Positions 45,401 to 52,638 of a stretch of DNA of 64,000 nt are shown here, piece after piece; the stretch's first letter is position 1, and each line of letters begins with the position of its first letter. Both the position numbers and the translations under genes were made by a program. Below the pieces are notes generated by a model. That model saw nothing but the letters and a program-made list of their open reading frames with translations, ran no database searches and was not told the DNA's origin. This stretch comes from Desulfosarcina alkanivorans (GTDB lineage: Bacteria; Desulfobacterota; Desulfobacteria; Desulfobacterales; Desulfosarcinaceae), in NCBI RefSeq assembly GCF_009688945.1, contig NZ_AP021874.1:6200001-6264000 (forward strand), given 5' to 3'.

Positions 45401-45617
45401 GATCCCCCAGCATTTCAATCATGCGCGCATAGAGCGTCTGCAGGAACGCATGCGAAACCCAATTGTTGGTGTCGGACAGATAGCCTTCATCCAGGGGCAT
45501 ACCGTCGAGAAGATTACCCAGTGTGCCACGGTTGTTTTTGCGCACATAAAGCAGGAGCGTATGCGTGACCCGGCAGCTGATTTCTTTGGCGGCTGCTGAG
45601 CTGGCGTTTTTGTTCAT
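42456..45617 (-). CDS. large hybrid sensor histidine kinase with novel N-terminal sensor
   Basis: A 1053-residue kinase with no clear membrane helix. Residues 1-215 are an uncharacterised sensor domain that includes NWVSHAFLQTLYARMIEMLG and ends with a Cys-rich stretch (CDYTRGILAG, then GCTGCFYRVSWLPG). A coiled coil (~235-275) leads to three PAS domains (~275-400, 405-525, 530-650), HisKA with AGGVAHDLNNILSGIVSYPD, HATPase (NLVSNAADAMP, DMGIGMPPS, GRSGTGLGM) and a receiver (SILIIDDAPEQRDL, LILDMIMPPGMNG, YIKKPYTLEKIG). The catalytic and receiver halves closely resemble the CHASE2 kinase in this window, so the two are paralogues with different inputs. Confidence 0.92.
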   Translation of the reverse strand: MNKNASSAAAKEISCRVTHTLLLYVRKNNRGTLGNLLDGMPLDEGYLSDTNNWVSHAFLQTLYARMIEMLGDQKAVYHMTLASGQLQSLGILDRIVRLMGSPKLIYSQAPKYNNFLKLNGSVFIHDIGDSWVVLEDRYHDSCQKTRFDCDYTRGILAGIPTMFGLPPATVEEVKCQVAHERYGRRIWPDTPAQGCTGCFYRVSWLPGKTSFLKRIFAGWSTHRQAIEDLAYANQLIQAKYDEAKHLAADLERTNQELERQHSQLIESEKKHRLISENVSDTIWVIDLNTLKFEYISPSVEKNRGFTVEEALNLSMEQTLSPRSLAKVSTVLEAELAVENKPGVDPQRSKTIEIEHSLKGGGYTWAEATVSFIRDPNGVPKSIMGVTRDISERKKAEKAVAKSEIKYRNLFENGLDLICLHDLEGNLLETNIPFKKEYGWRREDLEGVNIRDLLSEGYKLEIDGYIDRILANGSDDGYLKMVTRPGRRVILEYRSRLIQDGNGQPEAIQCAARDVTRRLQYEKALKESEEKYKNIVQHAPAGIYEFNMETLTFISVNDVMCQYTGYSQHEFLDLDPFVLLSEDSKDTLTRLIEEVFARKPEELSAEYKICGKDQKERWVLSNSRFFYENGIPKRAMAVVHDLTGIRKAEEEKRALEVKLQNARKLESLGTLAGGVAHDLNNILSGIVSYPDLLLLDIGENSPLRKPILTIKRSGEKAAEIVQDLLTLARRNVSSKKRIDISHVVNDFITSPEYRKIVGNRPHLTVETDICEGILGVVGSEMHILKTVMNLVSNAADAMPSGGRITIATRDCYIDKPYAGFEIIPEGEYAILEVSDMGIGMPPSDLEKIFEPFYTKKVMGRSGTGLGMSVVWGTVKDHEGFFDITTEEGTGTTFVLYFPATRSEKEAPRSVYIDDYLGLGESILIIDDAPEQRDLTGRMMQRLGYEVHTADSGEAAVALVKKETYDLLILDMIMPPGMNGLETYKQVLTIVPDQKAIIASGYAETERVHEAQQLGAGSYIKKPYTLEKIGLAVRSELDRPSPIQRTGPSSHPHNS

Positions 45618-46016
45618 TGGATCTTTCTATTTGGTGTTCAATGGGTACTGAAAATAGACAGCACCACGGGTGTCGTTTTTTTTCACATGGCCTCCAACCT
45701 CTTGTCGGGCTTGTCCCGGCAGTTCTATATCGGCACATCCGTCAAATTATCAAGCAACGACGCTCCCAGCGGCTGGCCGGGAAGAACGGTCACGCACATG
45801 TGGTCAAACGGTAGGGCAAGGCCTCAGCAACGGCGACCGCTTCGAAAAGGGATAAAAAAGACCACGCGATGTCGACACAACCCCGTCGGCCCGACAATTT
45901 GTTACAAACTGATACGCCTTTGAAAAGCACTGGTTCATCAAATACCTCATAGTCGACCCGGAAGATGACATTGCCGTCATCCAACGTAAACGGATTTAAA
46001 CCCAAAGGAGGAAGCA
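45618..46016. other. divergent intergenic region, promoters only
   Basis: About 400 bases between the leftward hybrid kinase and the rightward Spy-like gene. It must hold both promoters. No reading frame with a ribosome site and no strong palindrome was found. Confidence 0.45.
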
Positions 46017-46475
46017 ATGAAGAAAAAAAACGGCATGATCGTTATCACCCTGTGCACCCTGTTTCTGGTTGGCGGTGTCGCGGCCTGCAAACACGGGCAC
46101 CACCCCGGCGGCTTCGATGAGTTCGACCTGGCCGCGGCTACGGACCGCATCGCATCCCGGCTGGATCTGACGGCATCCCAGAAGGCGGACCTCGACCAGA
46201 TTGCCGCTGAAATCGCCGAAAAAGCCGACGCCATGCACGCGGACCGCGAAAACCGGCTTCAGGCGCTGGCGGACCTGGTTCGTCAGGATGCCATCGGCAG
46301 GGATGTGGTCGATGGCATGATGGCGGACAAAATAGAGATGCTGAGGGAGATGGCCGATTTTACGGCACAGCGGCTGATTGCCTTCCACGCCACGTTGACC
46401 CCGGAGCAGCGCGAAAGGGTCGCGACGCACATCGAGAACCATTCGTCCGATGGTTGTCGATTCGGTTTCCGGTAA
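46017..46475 (+). CDS. Spy/CpxP-like periplasmic protein
   Basis: A 152-residue protein. MIVITLCTLFLVGGVAACKH is a lipoprotein-type signal (lipobox VAAC). The body is helical with two LTxxQ motifs, LDLTASQKADLDQIAAEIAE near residue 50 and LTPEQRERVATHIE near 128, the hallmark of Spy/CpxP/CnrX proteins that bind unfolded periplasmic proteins or metals and damp a kinase. His-rich KHGHHPGG follows the lipid Cys. It is upstream of a response regulator and kinase, completing a Cpx-like set. AAAGGAGGAAGCA precedes the ATG. Confidence 0.85.
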   Translation: MKKKNGMIVITLCTLFLVGGVAACKHGHHPGGFDEFDLAAATDRIASRLDLTASQKADLDQIAAEIAEKADAMHADRENRLQALADLVRQDAIGRDVVDGMMADKIEMLREMADFTAQRLIAFHATLTPEQRERVATHIENHSSDGCRFGFR

Positions 46476-46590
46476 ACGGCCCGACGGCCTGCGGCCTGGC
46501 GGTGCGACGGCTCCTTGCTCCGGCGGGTCGAAGGCCGTTCGTTCGCAGCGAACCAACCATCGCCGCGACAGACGGTGAAAGGGGGACGAC

Positions 46591-47001
46591 ATGAAACGAA
46601 CCTTACCGAAATTTAAAATTATGGCCGTTCTGGCATGCCTGGCGTATCCGGGGTTCGCAGTCCCGGTCCTCGCCTCGGATTTTTTCCCGCTTGACCTTTG
46701 GGAAGAGATGACCGACTGGCAGTTACACACCCGCGTTACGCATGAGGCGGATATTGAGGCCTATCGTCAAGCCATGACGTTAATTAGGGGGGCGGATGTT
46801 GGCCATACCACCTTCCCCTTTGACGTCGCTGCAGAATTAATTGCGATGGGCGACAGTCACCGGCATGAATCCCGTGAGTACCCGGCAAGCGATGGCAGCA
46901 CCCACCGGAACAGAACCAGCCCGTATTGGCTGCCTGAGGAATTCAGCACGGATGGGGTGTTCGGATTGACGGCATGCGCCAAACGAAATCCATCGGATTA
47001 A
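46591..47001 (+). CDS. small exported protein, unknown
   Basis: A 136-residue protein with a signal peptide (IMAVLACLAYPGFAVPVLA, cleavage near residue 28). I recognise no domain. The mature part is polar with several histidines (HTRVTH, GHTTF, SHRHES) and ends TACAKRNPSD. AAAGGGGGACGAC precedes the ATG, a good ribosome site. It lies between the Spy-like gene and the response regulator, so it may be part of the same envelope-stress set. Codon use is like its neighbours. Confidence 0.6.
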   Translation: MKRTLPKFKIMAVLACLAYPGFAVPVLASDFFPLDLWEEMTDWQLHTRVTHEADIEAYRQAMTLIRGADVGHTTFPFDVAAELIAMGDSHRHESREYPASDGSTHRNRTSPYWLPEEFSTDGVFGLTACAKRNPSD

Positions 47002-47233
47002 AACCGCCGCCAGGGACCCTGCCGGTGCGTTTCGGGTGGTCCGGGCGCCTTTGAAAATCCGGCAGGCACTTTCCTTTAGACCCGGAAGCTGATAACTGCA
47101 AGAGGACCACCGATTCTGACAGGATGGTGAACACGATCTTCCTTCTTCCCAGAATCAGACCTCCGGTGGAACCGTAAAAAACCGACATTAAAGCTGCTAT
47201 TTGCAGAAGATCCGTTGTTGCGGGGAATTTTCC

Positions 47234-47941
47234 ATGCCACGGACCATCCTTGTCGTCGATGACGACGAAAAACTCAACCGTCTGCTCAAGCGGTTTTTAA
47301 AGGACTTCGGCTATGACATCTATTCGGCTGTGGACGCCGACGACGGTCTCAAGAAAGTGCGGACCGTCATGCCGGATCTGATCATCCTGGATGTCATGCT
47401 GCCCGGCATGTCCGGTTTCGATGTCTGCAAGCGCATCCGCGAGTCCAGTGGCGTGCCGATCATCATGCTCACTGCCAGGGGGGATGTGATGGACAAGGTG
47501 GTCGGGCTGGAACTGGGGGCCGACGATTACCTGCCCAAACCGTTCGAACCCCGCGAACTGGTGGCGCGGATACAGGCGGTGCTGCGTCGCGCCCAGGGTT
47601 CCGGTTCGGATCGCCGCCGGCGCTTCGGGCGGTTGACCGTCGATTCCCGGCGCCGGCAGGTCCGTCTGGACGACCGGGAGGTCGATCTGACCACCAGCGA
47701 ATTCGCCGCCCTGGATCTGCTGGTCCGGCATTCCGGCAAGGTTCTGGACAGGGATGAGATCATGCAGGCCCTTCGCGGGATAGACAGCGAGTGCTTCAAC
47801 CGGGTGGTGGACATCACCATGAGCCGGTTGCGCCAGAAACTGGGCGACGATCCCAGGCACCCCCGGTTTATCAAGACGGTATGGGGGACCGGATATACCT
47901 TCGTGGCCCGGGAGACCGTCGATGAAACCCCGTCCCGTTAA
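47234..47941 (+). CDS. OmpR/CpxR-class response regulator
   Basis: A 235-residue regulator: receiver (residues 4-115; TILVVDDDEKLNRLLKRFL, phospho-Asp in DLIILDVMLPGMSG, the LTARGD threonine and the YLPKPFEPREL lysine) and a winged-helix DNA-binding domain (FGRLTVDSRRRQVRLDDREV, TTSEFAALDLLVRHSGKVL, FIKTVWGTGYTFV). The ATG at 47234 is chosen because it opens the receiver; the frame is open further up. Its end overlaps the kinase start by 20 bases, so the pair is co-translated. With the Spy-like gene it resembles CpxR. Confidence 0.95.
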   Translation: MPRTILVVDDDEKLNRLLKRFLKDFGYDIYSAVDADDGLKKVRTVMPDLIILDVMLPGMSGFDVCKRIRESSGVPIIMLTARGDVMDKVVGLELGADDYLPKPFEPRELVARIQAVLRRAQGSGSDRRRRFGRLTVDSRRRQVRLDDREVDLTTSEFAALDLLVRHSGKVLDRDEIMQALRGIDSECFNRVVDITMSRLRQKLGDDPRHPRFIKTVWGTGYTFVARETVDETPSR

Positions 47942-49232
47942 ACGGCTGTTCGGCTCCGTGTTCACCCGGCTGCTGGCGGCCACCCTGGCCGCCGGCCTGG
48001 CCATTACCGTCACGGTGATCGCCGGCTTTCTGATCATCCGGATCCACAGCGAAACGGCCTTCGAGCGGAATCTGCTTCTCTACACCGAATACCTGGCCAC
48101 CGATCTGGGAGACCCGCCGGACGAGGACCGGGCGCGGGAGATCGCCCGACGAACCGGCCTGGCGATCGGTTTCGTCCATCCCGGCATTTCCTGGCAGGCC
48201 GGCCGCCTGCCGCGGTTTTTCAATCCTGGGCGGGCTTGGATCCACCATCACGAAAGCGGCCTGCAGGTGGGCAGCTCCAAAGGCCACCATTTTGTCCGTC
48301 TGGCGCACGGCGGCGGTGAGTTGACCTTTGTCGCCACCCGGGACGCCCATCATGGCGAGCAGGCGTTATGGGTTCTGGTCGCCATGGCAGCCGCCATGGG
48401 ACTGATTCTCGGGGCGAGCTATTTCTACATCCGCAAAACCCTCAAGCCCCTGCACACGCTCAAGGCCGGCGTGGATGATCTGGGCGCCGGGCGGCTGGAC
48501 CAGCGCATCCCCGAAACCGGGTGCTGCGAACTCCACGATCTGGCAAAGGCATTCAACGACATGGCCCGGCGGCTTGACCGGCTTCTCAAGAGCAAGGAAC
48601 AGCTGCTGCTGGATGTGAGCCACGAGCTGCGTTCCCCCATAACGCGGCTGAAGGTCCAGCTGGAATTTCTACAGGATGCCGACATGCGGGATTCCCTGGG
48701 CGGTGATGTGGCCGAGATGGAGGCCATGGTGACAACCCTGCTCGAATCGGCCCGTTTGAGGCACACGGCCGCCGCCCTGAATCTGAAATCCGTCCCTATG
48801 GGCGACCTGGTCCGGTCCCTGGTGTCGGAATTCAAGGCGCGCCCGCCGGGTGTGGTCACGGGGCCGCTGATGGACGAGACGGTCACCGTGGATCCCGGGA
48901 AGATGAAAATCGTTTTTCGTAATCTTCTGGACAACGGGTTGAAGCATACGCCTGAAGACGGGCCTGCGGTGTCGATTTCAATGATTCTGCAGCCGGAGTG
49001 CCTCGAGGTCGTGGTGCAGGACCGGGGGGAGGGAATTCCGGCATCGGCGCTGCCCCACCTGTTCGAACCTTTCTACCGGCCGGACGTTTCCCGCTCCAGG
49101 AAGACCGGCGGTTACGGGCTGGGGCTGAGCCTGTGCAAGGCCATCATGGATGCCCACGGCGGCACCATCGACCTGGCCAGCACACCGGGTGACGGGACCC
49201 GGGTGACGGTGACGATTCCCCGATCAGCCTGA
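47922..49232 (+). CDS. CpxA-like sensor histidine kinase
   Basis: A 436-residue inner-membrane kinase: helix 1 (LLAATLAAGLAITVTVIAGF, ~14-36), a periplasmic domain of about 115 residues, helix 2 (LWVLVAMAAAMGLILGASYF, ~147-170), HAMP (KPLHTLKAGVDDLGAGRLDQ), HisKA with LLLDVSHELRSPITRLKVQL (phospho-His) and HATPase (NLLDNGLKHTP, DRGEGIPAS, GYGLGLSLCKAI). It most likely phosphorylates the regulator that overlaps its start, and may be restrained by the Spy-like lipoprotein two genes up. Confidence 0.95.
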   Translation: MKPRPVKRLFGSVFTRLLAATLAAGLAITVTVIAGFLIIRIHSETAFERNLLLYTEYLATDLGDPPDEDRAREIARRTGLAIGFVHPGISWQAGRLPRFFNPGRAWIHHHESGLQVGSSKGHHFVRLAHGGGELTFVATRDAHHGEQALWVLVAMAAAMGLILGASYFYIRKTLKPLHTLKAGVDDLGAGRLDQRIPETGCCELHDLAKAFNDMARRLDRLLKSKEQLLLDVSHELRSPITRLKVQLEFLQDADMRDSLGGDVAEMEAMVTTLLESARLRHTAAALNLKSVPMGDLVRSLVSEFKARPPGVVTGPLMDETVTVDPGKMKIVFRNLLDNGLKHTPEDGPAVSISMILQPECLEVVVQDRGEGIPASALPHLFEPFYRPDVSRSRKTGGYGLGLSLCKAIMDAHGGTIDLASTPGDGTRVTVTIPRSA

Positions 49233-49242
49233 TTTTCGGCTT

Positions 49243-49866
49243 TCAGCCGATGCCCAGAAACCGGAGAATGATCTGGATGGGGTAGAAGACGAACCGGTCG
49301 AGAATATTGAAATACATCAGGGCGATCACGATGATGAACCCGTAGGGTTCGATCCGGCTGTAGGCCATGGCCTGCCTGGGCGGCAGGAGTCCCACCAGCA
49401 CCCGGCCGCCGTCCAGCGGCGGGATGGGGATCAGGTTGAACACGGCCAGAAAGACGTTGAGCTGGATGGCGATGATGAGAAACAGCAGGACTCCCTTCAC
49501 GTAGATGCCGGCGGCCAGCATGCCCTTGAAAACGAGGGACAGGACGGCGGCCAGAAAGAGGTTGATTACCGGTCCGCCCAGGGCCGACCACATCATGCCG
49601 CGCCGGGGATCCCGGAAGTTGCGCGGATCGATGGGCACCGGCTTGGCCCAGCCGAAGACCACCGGCGACTTCATCAGGATCAGCATGGCGGGCAGCAGGA
49701 CGGTGCCGAAAGGGTCGATATGATCCTTGGGGTTCAGCGTCAGGCGCCCCTGGGCCTCGGCCGTGCGGTCGCCCAGCCGCCGGGCCACCCACCCATGGGC
49801 AAACTCGTGGAAGGTCAGGGCCATGAACAGCGCCAGCACTTTCAACAGGATTAATCCGATATCCAC
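49243..49866 (-). CDS. site-2-protease family (M50) membrane peptidase
   Basis: A 207-residue membrane metalloprotease of the short, PDZ-less class. The zinc motif is ALTFHEFAHGWVARRLGD (HExxH), and the third ligand is in FNLIPIPPLDGGRVLVG (the NPxPxLDGG motif). PFGTVLLPAMLIL and VFGWAKPVPIDPRNFRD are also family marks. It would cut within membrane helices. It is convergent with the CpxA-like kinase, 10 bases apart. No obvious substrate gene is adjacent. Confidence 0.92.
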   Translation of the reverse strand: MDIGLILLKVLALFMALTFHEFAHGWVARRLGDRTAEAQGRLTLNPKDHIDPFGTVLLPAMLILMKSPVVFGWAKPVPIDPRNFRDPRRGMMWSALGGPVINLFLAAVLSLVFKGMLAAGIYVKGVLLFLIIAIQLNVFLAVFNLIPIPPLDGGRVLVGLLPPRQAMAYSRIEPYGFIIVIALMYFNILDRFVFYPIQIILRFLGIG

Positions 49867-50174
49867 GCCCCTTGGTCCCTTCGTTCAGAGATACAACCGT
49901 CTGGTCATTCCGTCGACAGTCCCCGTATACCATCCGCTGTCGATTTTATGAAATAGTTTTTGTGGAAGGAAGGCGGGCTGGGCTTGCATTGCCTGTCCGT
50001 ATCGACGGCATGCCCCGCCGCCTATCCACTGGGTGAAATTTTCATTCTTTTTCTTTACCCCCTGCGCTGCAGCCAATTCTTCTAAACTATAACAGCCCTG
50101 CAGTGAGCGTATAAAGGTTTTCCACAGGCAGGTTTTTATCTGCCGTGGTGTCGAAAAACAGATTCAGATCCGAT
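49867..50174. other. intergenic, no supported gene
   Basis: About 310 bases between the M50 gene start and the end of the DUF2284 gene, both leftward. It holds the M50 promoter. A 63-codon frame (49885-50076, reverse) ends LPQKLFHKIDSGWYTGTVDG and so on; it begins with a poor TTG and no domain is seen, so I leave it uncalled. Confidence 0.4.
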
Positions 50175-50771
50175 TCAGGCGAGCAGGATCAGCCCCGCCA
50201 CCCAGCTGGTAGCGTTTTGATCAGATACATTCGATTGTTCCGCTTTTGGGGCGGACCATCCGCAAGACTGCATCAATCGGGTGACGTCGATACCAAAACC
50301 GGACATGGACGGGCGGGCAACTTCTATGTGACGGCAGGTTTTATTTTCCGCTACAACACAGCACGCTTCCTGATCCTCACAGAACAGTTCCTTGCATGAT
50401 CCGCCGGCAAATGCCTTTGATTTTACAAAGCCTGCTTCGACGGCTTTCTGCTCCACTGCGGCCACGATCTGATGGAGCAGTTGCATGACCTCCTTGCGTT
50501 CATCGGAAAACATTGCGGATGCGGGTACTTCTATTTTTACGGTAACGGAATATTTACTCTCCGCCTGCCATTTCCTGAATTCAACGGGACCTTTTACGTA
50601 GGGTGGACAACTGGCCGCCAGACCATAATTCGGGCAGGTATAGTCTCCGTTGCAGAGTGCCGCCAGATTGTCCTTAACCTGAATATCTTCGGACAATATG
50701 ATGGCGGCAGACGTTGCCCCAAGCCTTTTTGCTTCCCGGGTCAAGCGGGCAAGCTGTTGTCTATACGTCAT
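50175..50771 (-). CDS. DUF2284 metal-binding protein
   Basis: A 198-residue cytoplasmic protein of the DUF2284 family, with the conserved cysteines: LCNGDYTCPNYGLAASCPPY (three Cys), GGSCKELFCEDQEACCVVAE and KTCRHIEVARPSMSGFGIDV. These suggest an Fe-S cluster or zinc. The start at 50769-50771 overlaps the stop of the broken frame upstream (ATGACGTATAG), a normal coupling signal; the longer frame above it is the wrong reading of that relic. It is the last gene of the AhpD-HAD operon. Function unknown; redox or methyl/corrinoid chemistry has been suggested by context for relatives. Confidence 0.82.
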   Translation of the reverse strand: MTYRQQLARLTREAKRLGATSAAIILSEDIQVKDNLAALCNGDYTCPNYGLAASCPPYVKGPVEFRKWQAESKYSVTVKIEVPASAMFSDERKEVMQLLHQIVAAVEQKAVEAGFVKSKAFAGGSCKELFCEDQEACCVVAENKTCRHIEVARPSMSGFGIDVTRLMQSCGWSAPKAEQSNVSDQNATSWVAGLILLA

Positions 50772-51231
50772 CCTGCTTTCCGTATCGCTTCCCAATTTTA
50801 AACCCTTCTCCGATGGCTTCGCCCAGTGACCAGTATTCACGCAAGCCGTTGCCGTAAACAAATGGGGCCACTTTTTCCATAAGCGGGATGTTCTGTTTGT
50901 TGAGGATTTCCTCATCCGCCTTGATATCCGCTTCACCTTTTAATTCAGGTTTGACGGGTCAGGTCGGACGGCTATGACATTGAAACTGACCATTACCCCG
51001 CTGTTCGTGCAGGCGCTCACCGGTCAGACGACCGATTCGTTTTGCTTCCTCCCATACTTCTTTGTCATCCTCGACCCTTACGTAGGCGTAATCGGATGTC
51101 CTGGCCTCCGGACCGTACATTTGCCGGAAGCCACTTAGTACACAGGTCTCCCCCTCGCCGCAGTAGATATTTCCCGACCCCCTGAATCGAGCGACTCTAT
51201 GTTTTTCCCATTTTTCTATCCGGATTACCGG
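50761..51231 (-). pseudogene. broken frame, possible flavodoxin-type oxidoreductase remnant
   Basis: Between the HAD stop and the DUF2284 start the same reverse frame is open but for one TGA (50959-50961). Before it the peptide includes NIYCGEGETCVLSGFRQMYG and EEAKRIGRLTGERLHEQ; after it come IPLMEKVAPFVYGNG and LREYWSLGEAIGEGFKIG, ending GKQDDV. The composition and coding quality are good on both sides, and the first half recalls the C-terminal helix of flavin reductases. There is no start codon with a ribosome site, and the N-terminal two thirds of such a protein are missing. So it is most likely a truncated gene with a nonsense codon. Reading the TGA as selenocysteine is possible but no SECIS-like hairpin follows it. 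Confidence 0.5.
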
Positions 51232-51918
51232 CTATTTCAGAACGTCCGGCAGCGCCATAAGGTTTCGGATTTCAACATCCGGTTTTCCCGGAAGCCGTTC
51301 CTCACTCTGGCCAAACCGGTTCACCCAGGCCACCTTGAACCCGAACGCGGATGCACCCGAGGCATCCCAGGCGTTGGATGACTGAAATACGATTTCTTCG
51401 GACCTGACCTTCAAGCCGTCGACGGCAAGCCGGTATACGCGACAATCGGGCTTGAATATGCCCGCATCCTCAACAGAAAAGTTCTTTTCGATCAAATCGT
51501 CAAGCCCTGAATTTTTCACGGCCGCGTCAAGCATGGCCGGCGTGCCGTTGGACAGGATGGCAAGATTGAAACCCCGGCTTTTCAGGATTGAAAGCGCCTC
51601 GGGCACTTCCGGATAGCAATCCAGTTTCAGGTAAGCGTCCATGAGGTCCCTGCGCAGATCGGGGTTGTTGATGCTGTGCATATCAAAGGCAAAATCCAGT
51701 GCATCCTGTGTGACTTGCCAGAAATCCGCATGATGCCCCATCAGGCTGCGAAGCCAGGTGTACTCCAGTTGCTTGGTACGCCAGATATTAGACACCTGAT
51801 CGGCGAGATCACCCAGTCGATGGCGATGTTTGCCGACGGCTGAATGGACATCAAAGAGCGTCCCGTAGGCATCGAACACACACGCCTTAATTCCTTCGAT
51901 GGATTTGTTTTCAGGCAT
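51232..51918 (-). CDS. type II haloacid-dehalogenase-like hydrolase (L-2-haloacid dehalogenase type)
   Basis: A 228-residue HAD enzyme. The nucleophile is D16 in VFDAYGTLFD with T20; S123-N124 lie in LAILSNGTPAML; K156 in IFKPDCRVY; and the S180-S181-N182-A-W-D185 motif (FQSSNAWDASGA) is the diagnostic signature of L-2-haloacid dehalogenases, where it shapes the halide and carboxylate site. An Arg in NIWRTKQLEY matches the halide-binding arginine. So it may really remove halogen from 2-haloacids, or be a close HAD phosphatase. It lies 23 bases downstream of the Sec AhpD-like gene, in one operon. AAGGAGAACC precedes the ATG. Confidence 0.92.
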   Translation of the reverse strand: MPENKSIEGIKACVFDAYGTLFDVHSAVGKHRHRLGDLADQVSNIWRTKQLEYTWLRSLMGHHADFWQVTQDALDFAFDMHSINNPDLRRDLMDAYLKLDCYPEVPEALSILKSRGFNLAILSNGTPAMLDAAVKNSGLDDLIEKNFSVEDAGIFKPDCRVYRLAVDGLKVRSEEIVFQSSNAWDASGASAFGFKVAWVNRFGQSEERLPGKPDVEIRNLMALPDVLK

Positions 51919-51941
51919 AAGGTTCTCCTTAACCGCTCGTT

Positions 51942-52520
51942 TTAAGATTGCGTGGCACGCATCTGTTTCATCATTTCCTGTAAGCCCTCGACAGGCGCGC
52001 CCAGTGCGTCGGCCATGCGATCCATGAAATTGAAAAGCGAGGCAACGGCAATGACTTCGAAAAGCTCCTCGTCGGTGCAGCCCTGGTCACGGAGTTCCTG
52101 CAGGGTCCCTTCGTGAATCTGGTAAGCGTTGCGGGTTATGGTTTCTGAAAAATGGAGAATCAGTTTGGTTTTCTCATCGATCAGAGATGAGGCGTCAATG
52201 TCTTCCAGAATGCTCTCGACCTGTTCCTGCGTGAATCCCTGCGCCATGACCATGGCGCTGTGCGCATCCACTCAGTACGCGCAGGCATTCAGCTTGGAAA
52301 CGTAGGCGGCAATGAGCTCTTTGGTGCGCCTTGGCAGCGCATGTGTTTCGACCATCAGCCGGTTGACATATTGGACAATGGGCGCCAGCAGGTCCGGGCG
52401 AATACTTTGTGCCACAAATACCTTCGGGATAAGTTGAAACATCGTTTGCAGCATCTCATAGGACTTCTGCAGCTGGCCGCTGCCGTGTTCAGGTTCCGTG
52501 ACCTTCAAGAAATAACTCAT
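51942..52520 (-). CDS. AhpD-like peroxidase-related selenoprotein (UGA read as selenocysteine)
   Basis: One 192-residue frame interrupted by TGA at 52272-52274 (codon 83). Before it: MSYFLKVTEPEHG... RRTKELIAAYVSKLNACAY; after it: VDAHSAMVMAQGFTQEQV... ending MRATQS. The AhpD/CMD active site is CxxC followed by xxxHS, so here it reads C80-A-Y-U83-V-D-A-H87-S, with Sec for the second cysteine. Both halves together give a normal length for peroxidase-related AhpD proteins. A perfect hairpin (7-bp stem, GGUC loop) lies 13 bases after the UGA, as bacterial SECIS elements do. The ATG at 52518-52520 follows CAGGAG. It heads an operon with the HAD gene. Likely role: peroxide or disulfide reduction. 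Standard gene callers would split it in two. Confidence 0.88.
52241..52258 (-). promoter_or_regulatory. SECIS-like hairpin
   Basis: On the mRNA the stem GCGCCAU (52258-52252), loop GGUC (52251-52248) and stem AUGGCGC (52247-52241) pair perfectly. The stem starts 13 bases after the UGA. An apical loop with GGU is the SelB-binding feature of known bacterial SECIS elements such as that of E. coli fdhF. Confidence 0.82.
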
Positions 52521-52595
52521 GGGTTCAATCTCCTGTTTTGGTTCTGTGCGTCTTTTTTTGGACCGTGTTTCATCATCATTTGTAAACGTATCTGA

Positions 52596-52638
52596 ACTAT
52601 ACGACCTTGGTGCCAGACATTCTGTAGCAATTGTTACA
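52596..52638 (-). promoter_or_regulatory. Crp/Fnr-type class II promoter of the AhpD operon
   Basis: TGTAGCAATTGTTACA (52623-52638) is palindromic but for one pair. On the reverse strand TATAGT (52601-52596) begins 29.5 bases from its centre, so with a start near 52589 the box is at -41.5, typical for activation by Crp/Fnr proteins. The leader to the ATG would be about 69 bases. A close copy is at 60354-60369. Confidence 0.65.

Noticed and set aside
50959..50961. TGA in the broken frame as a second selenocysteine codon
   Set aside because: No SECIS-like hairpin within 50 bases and the gene lacks a start and N-terminal part; kept as a low-weight option in the findings.
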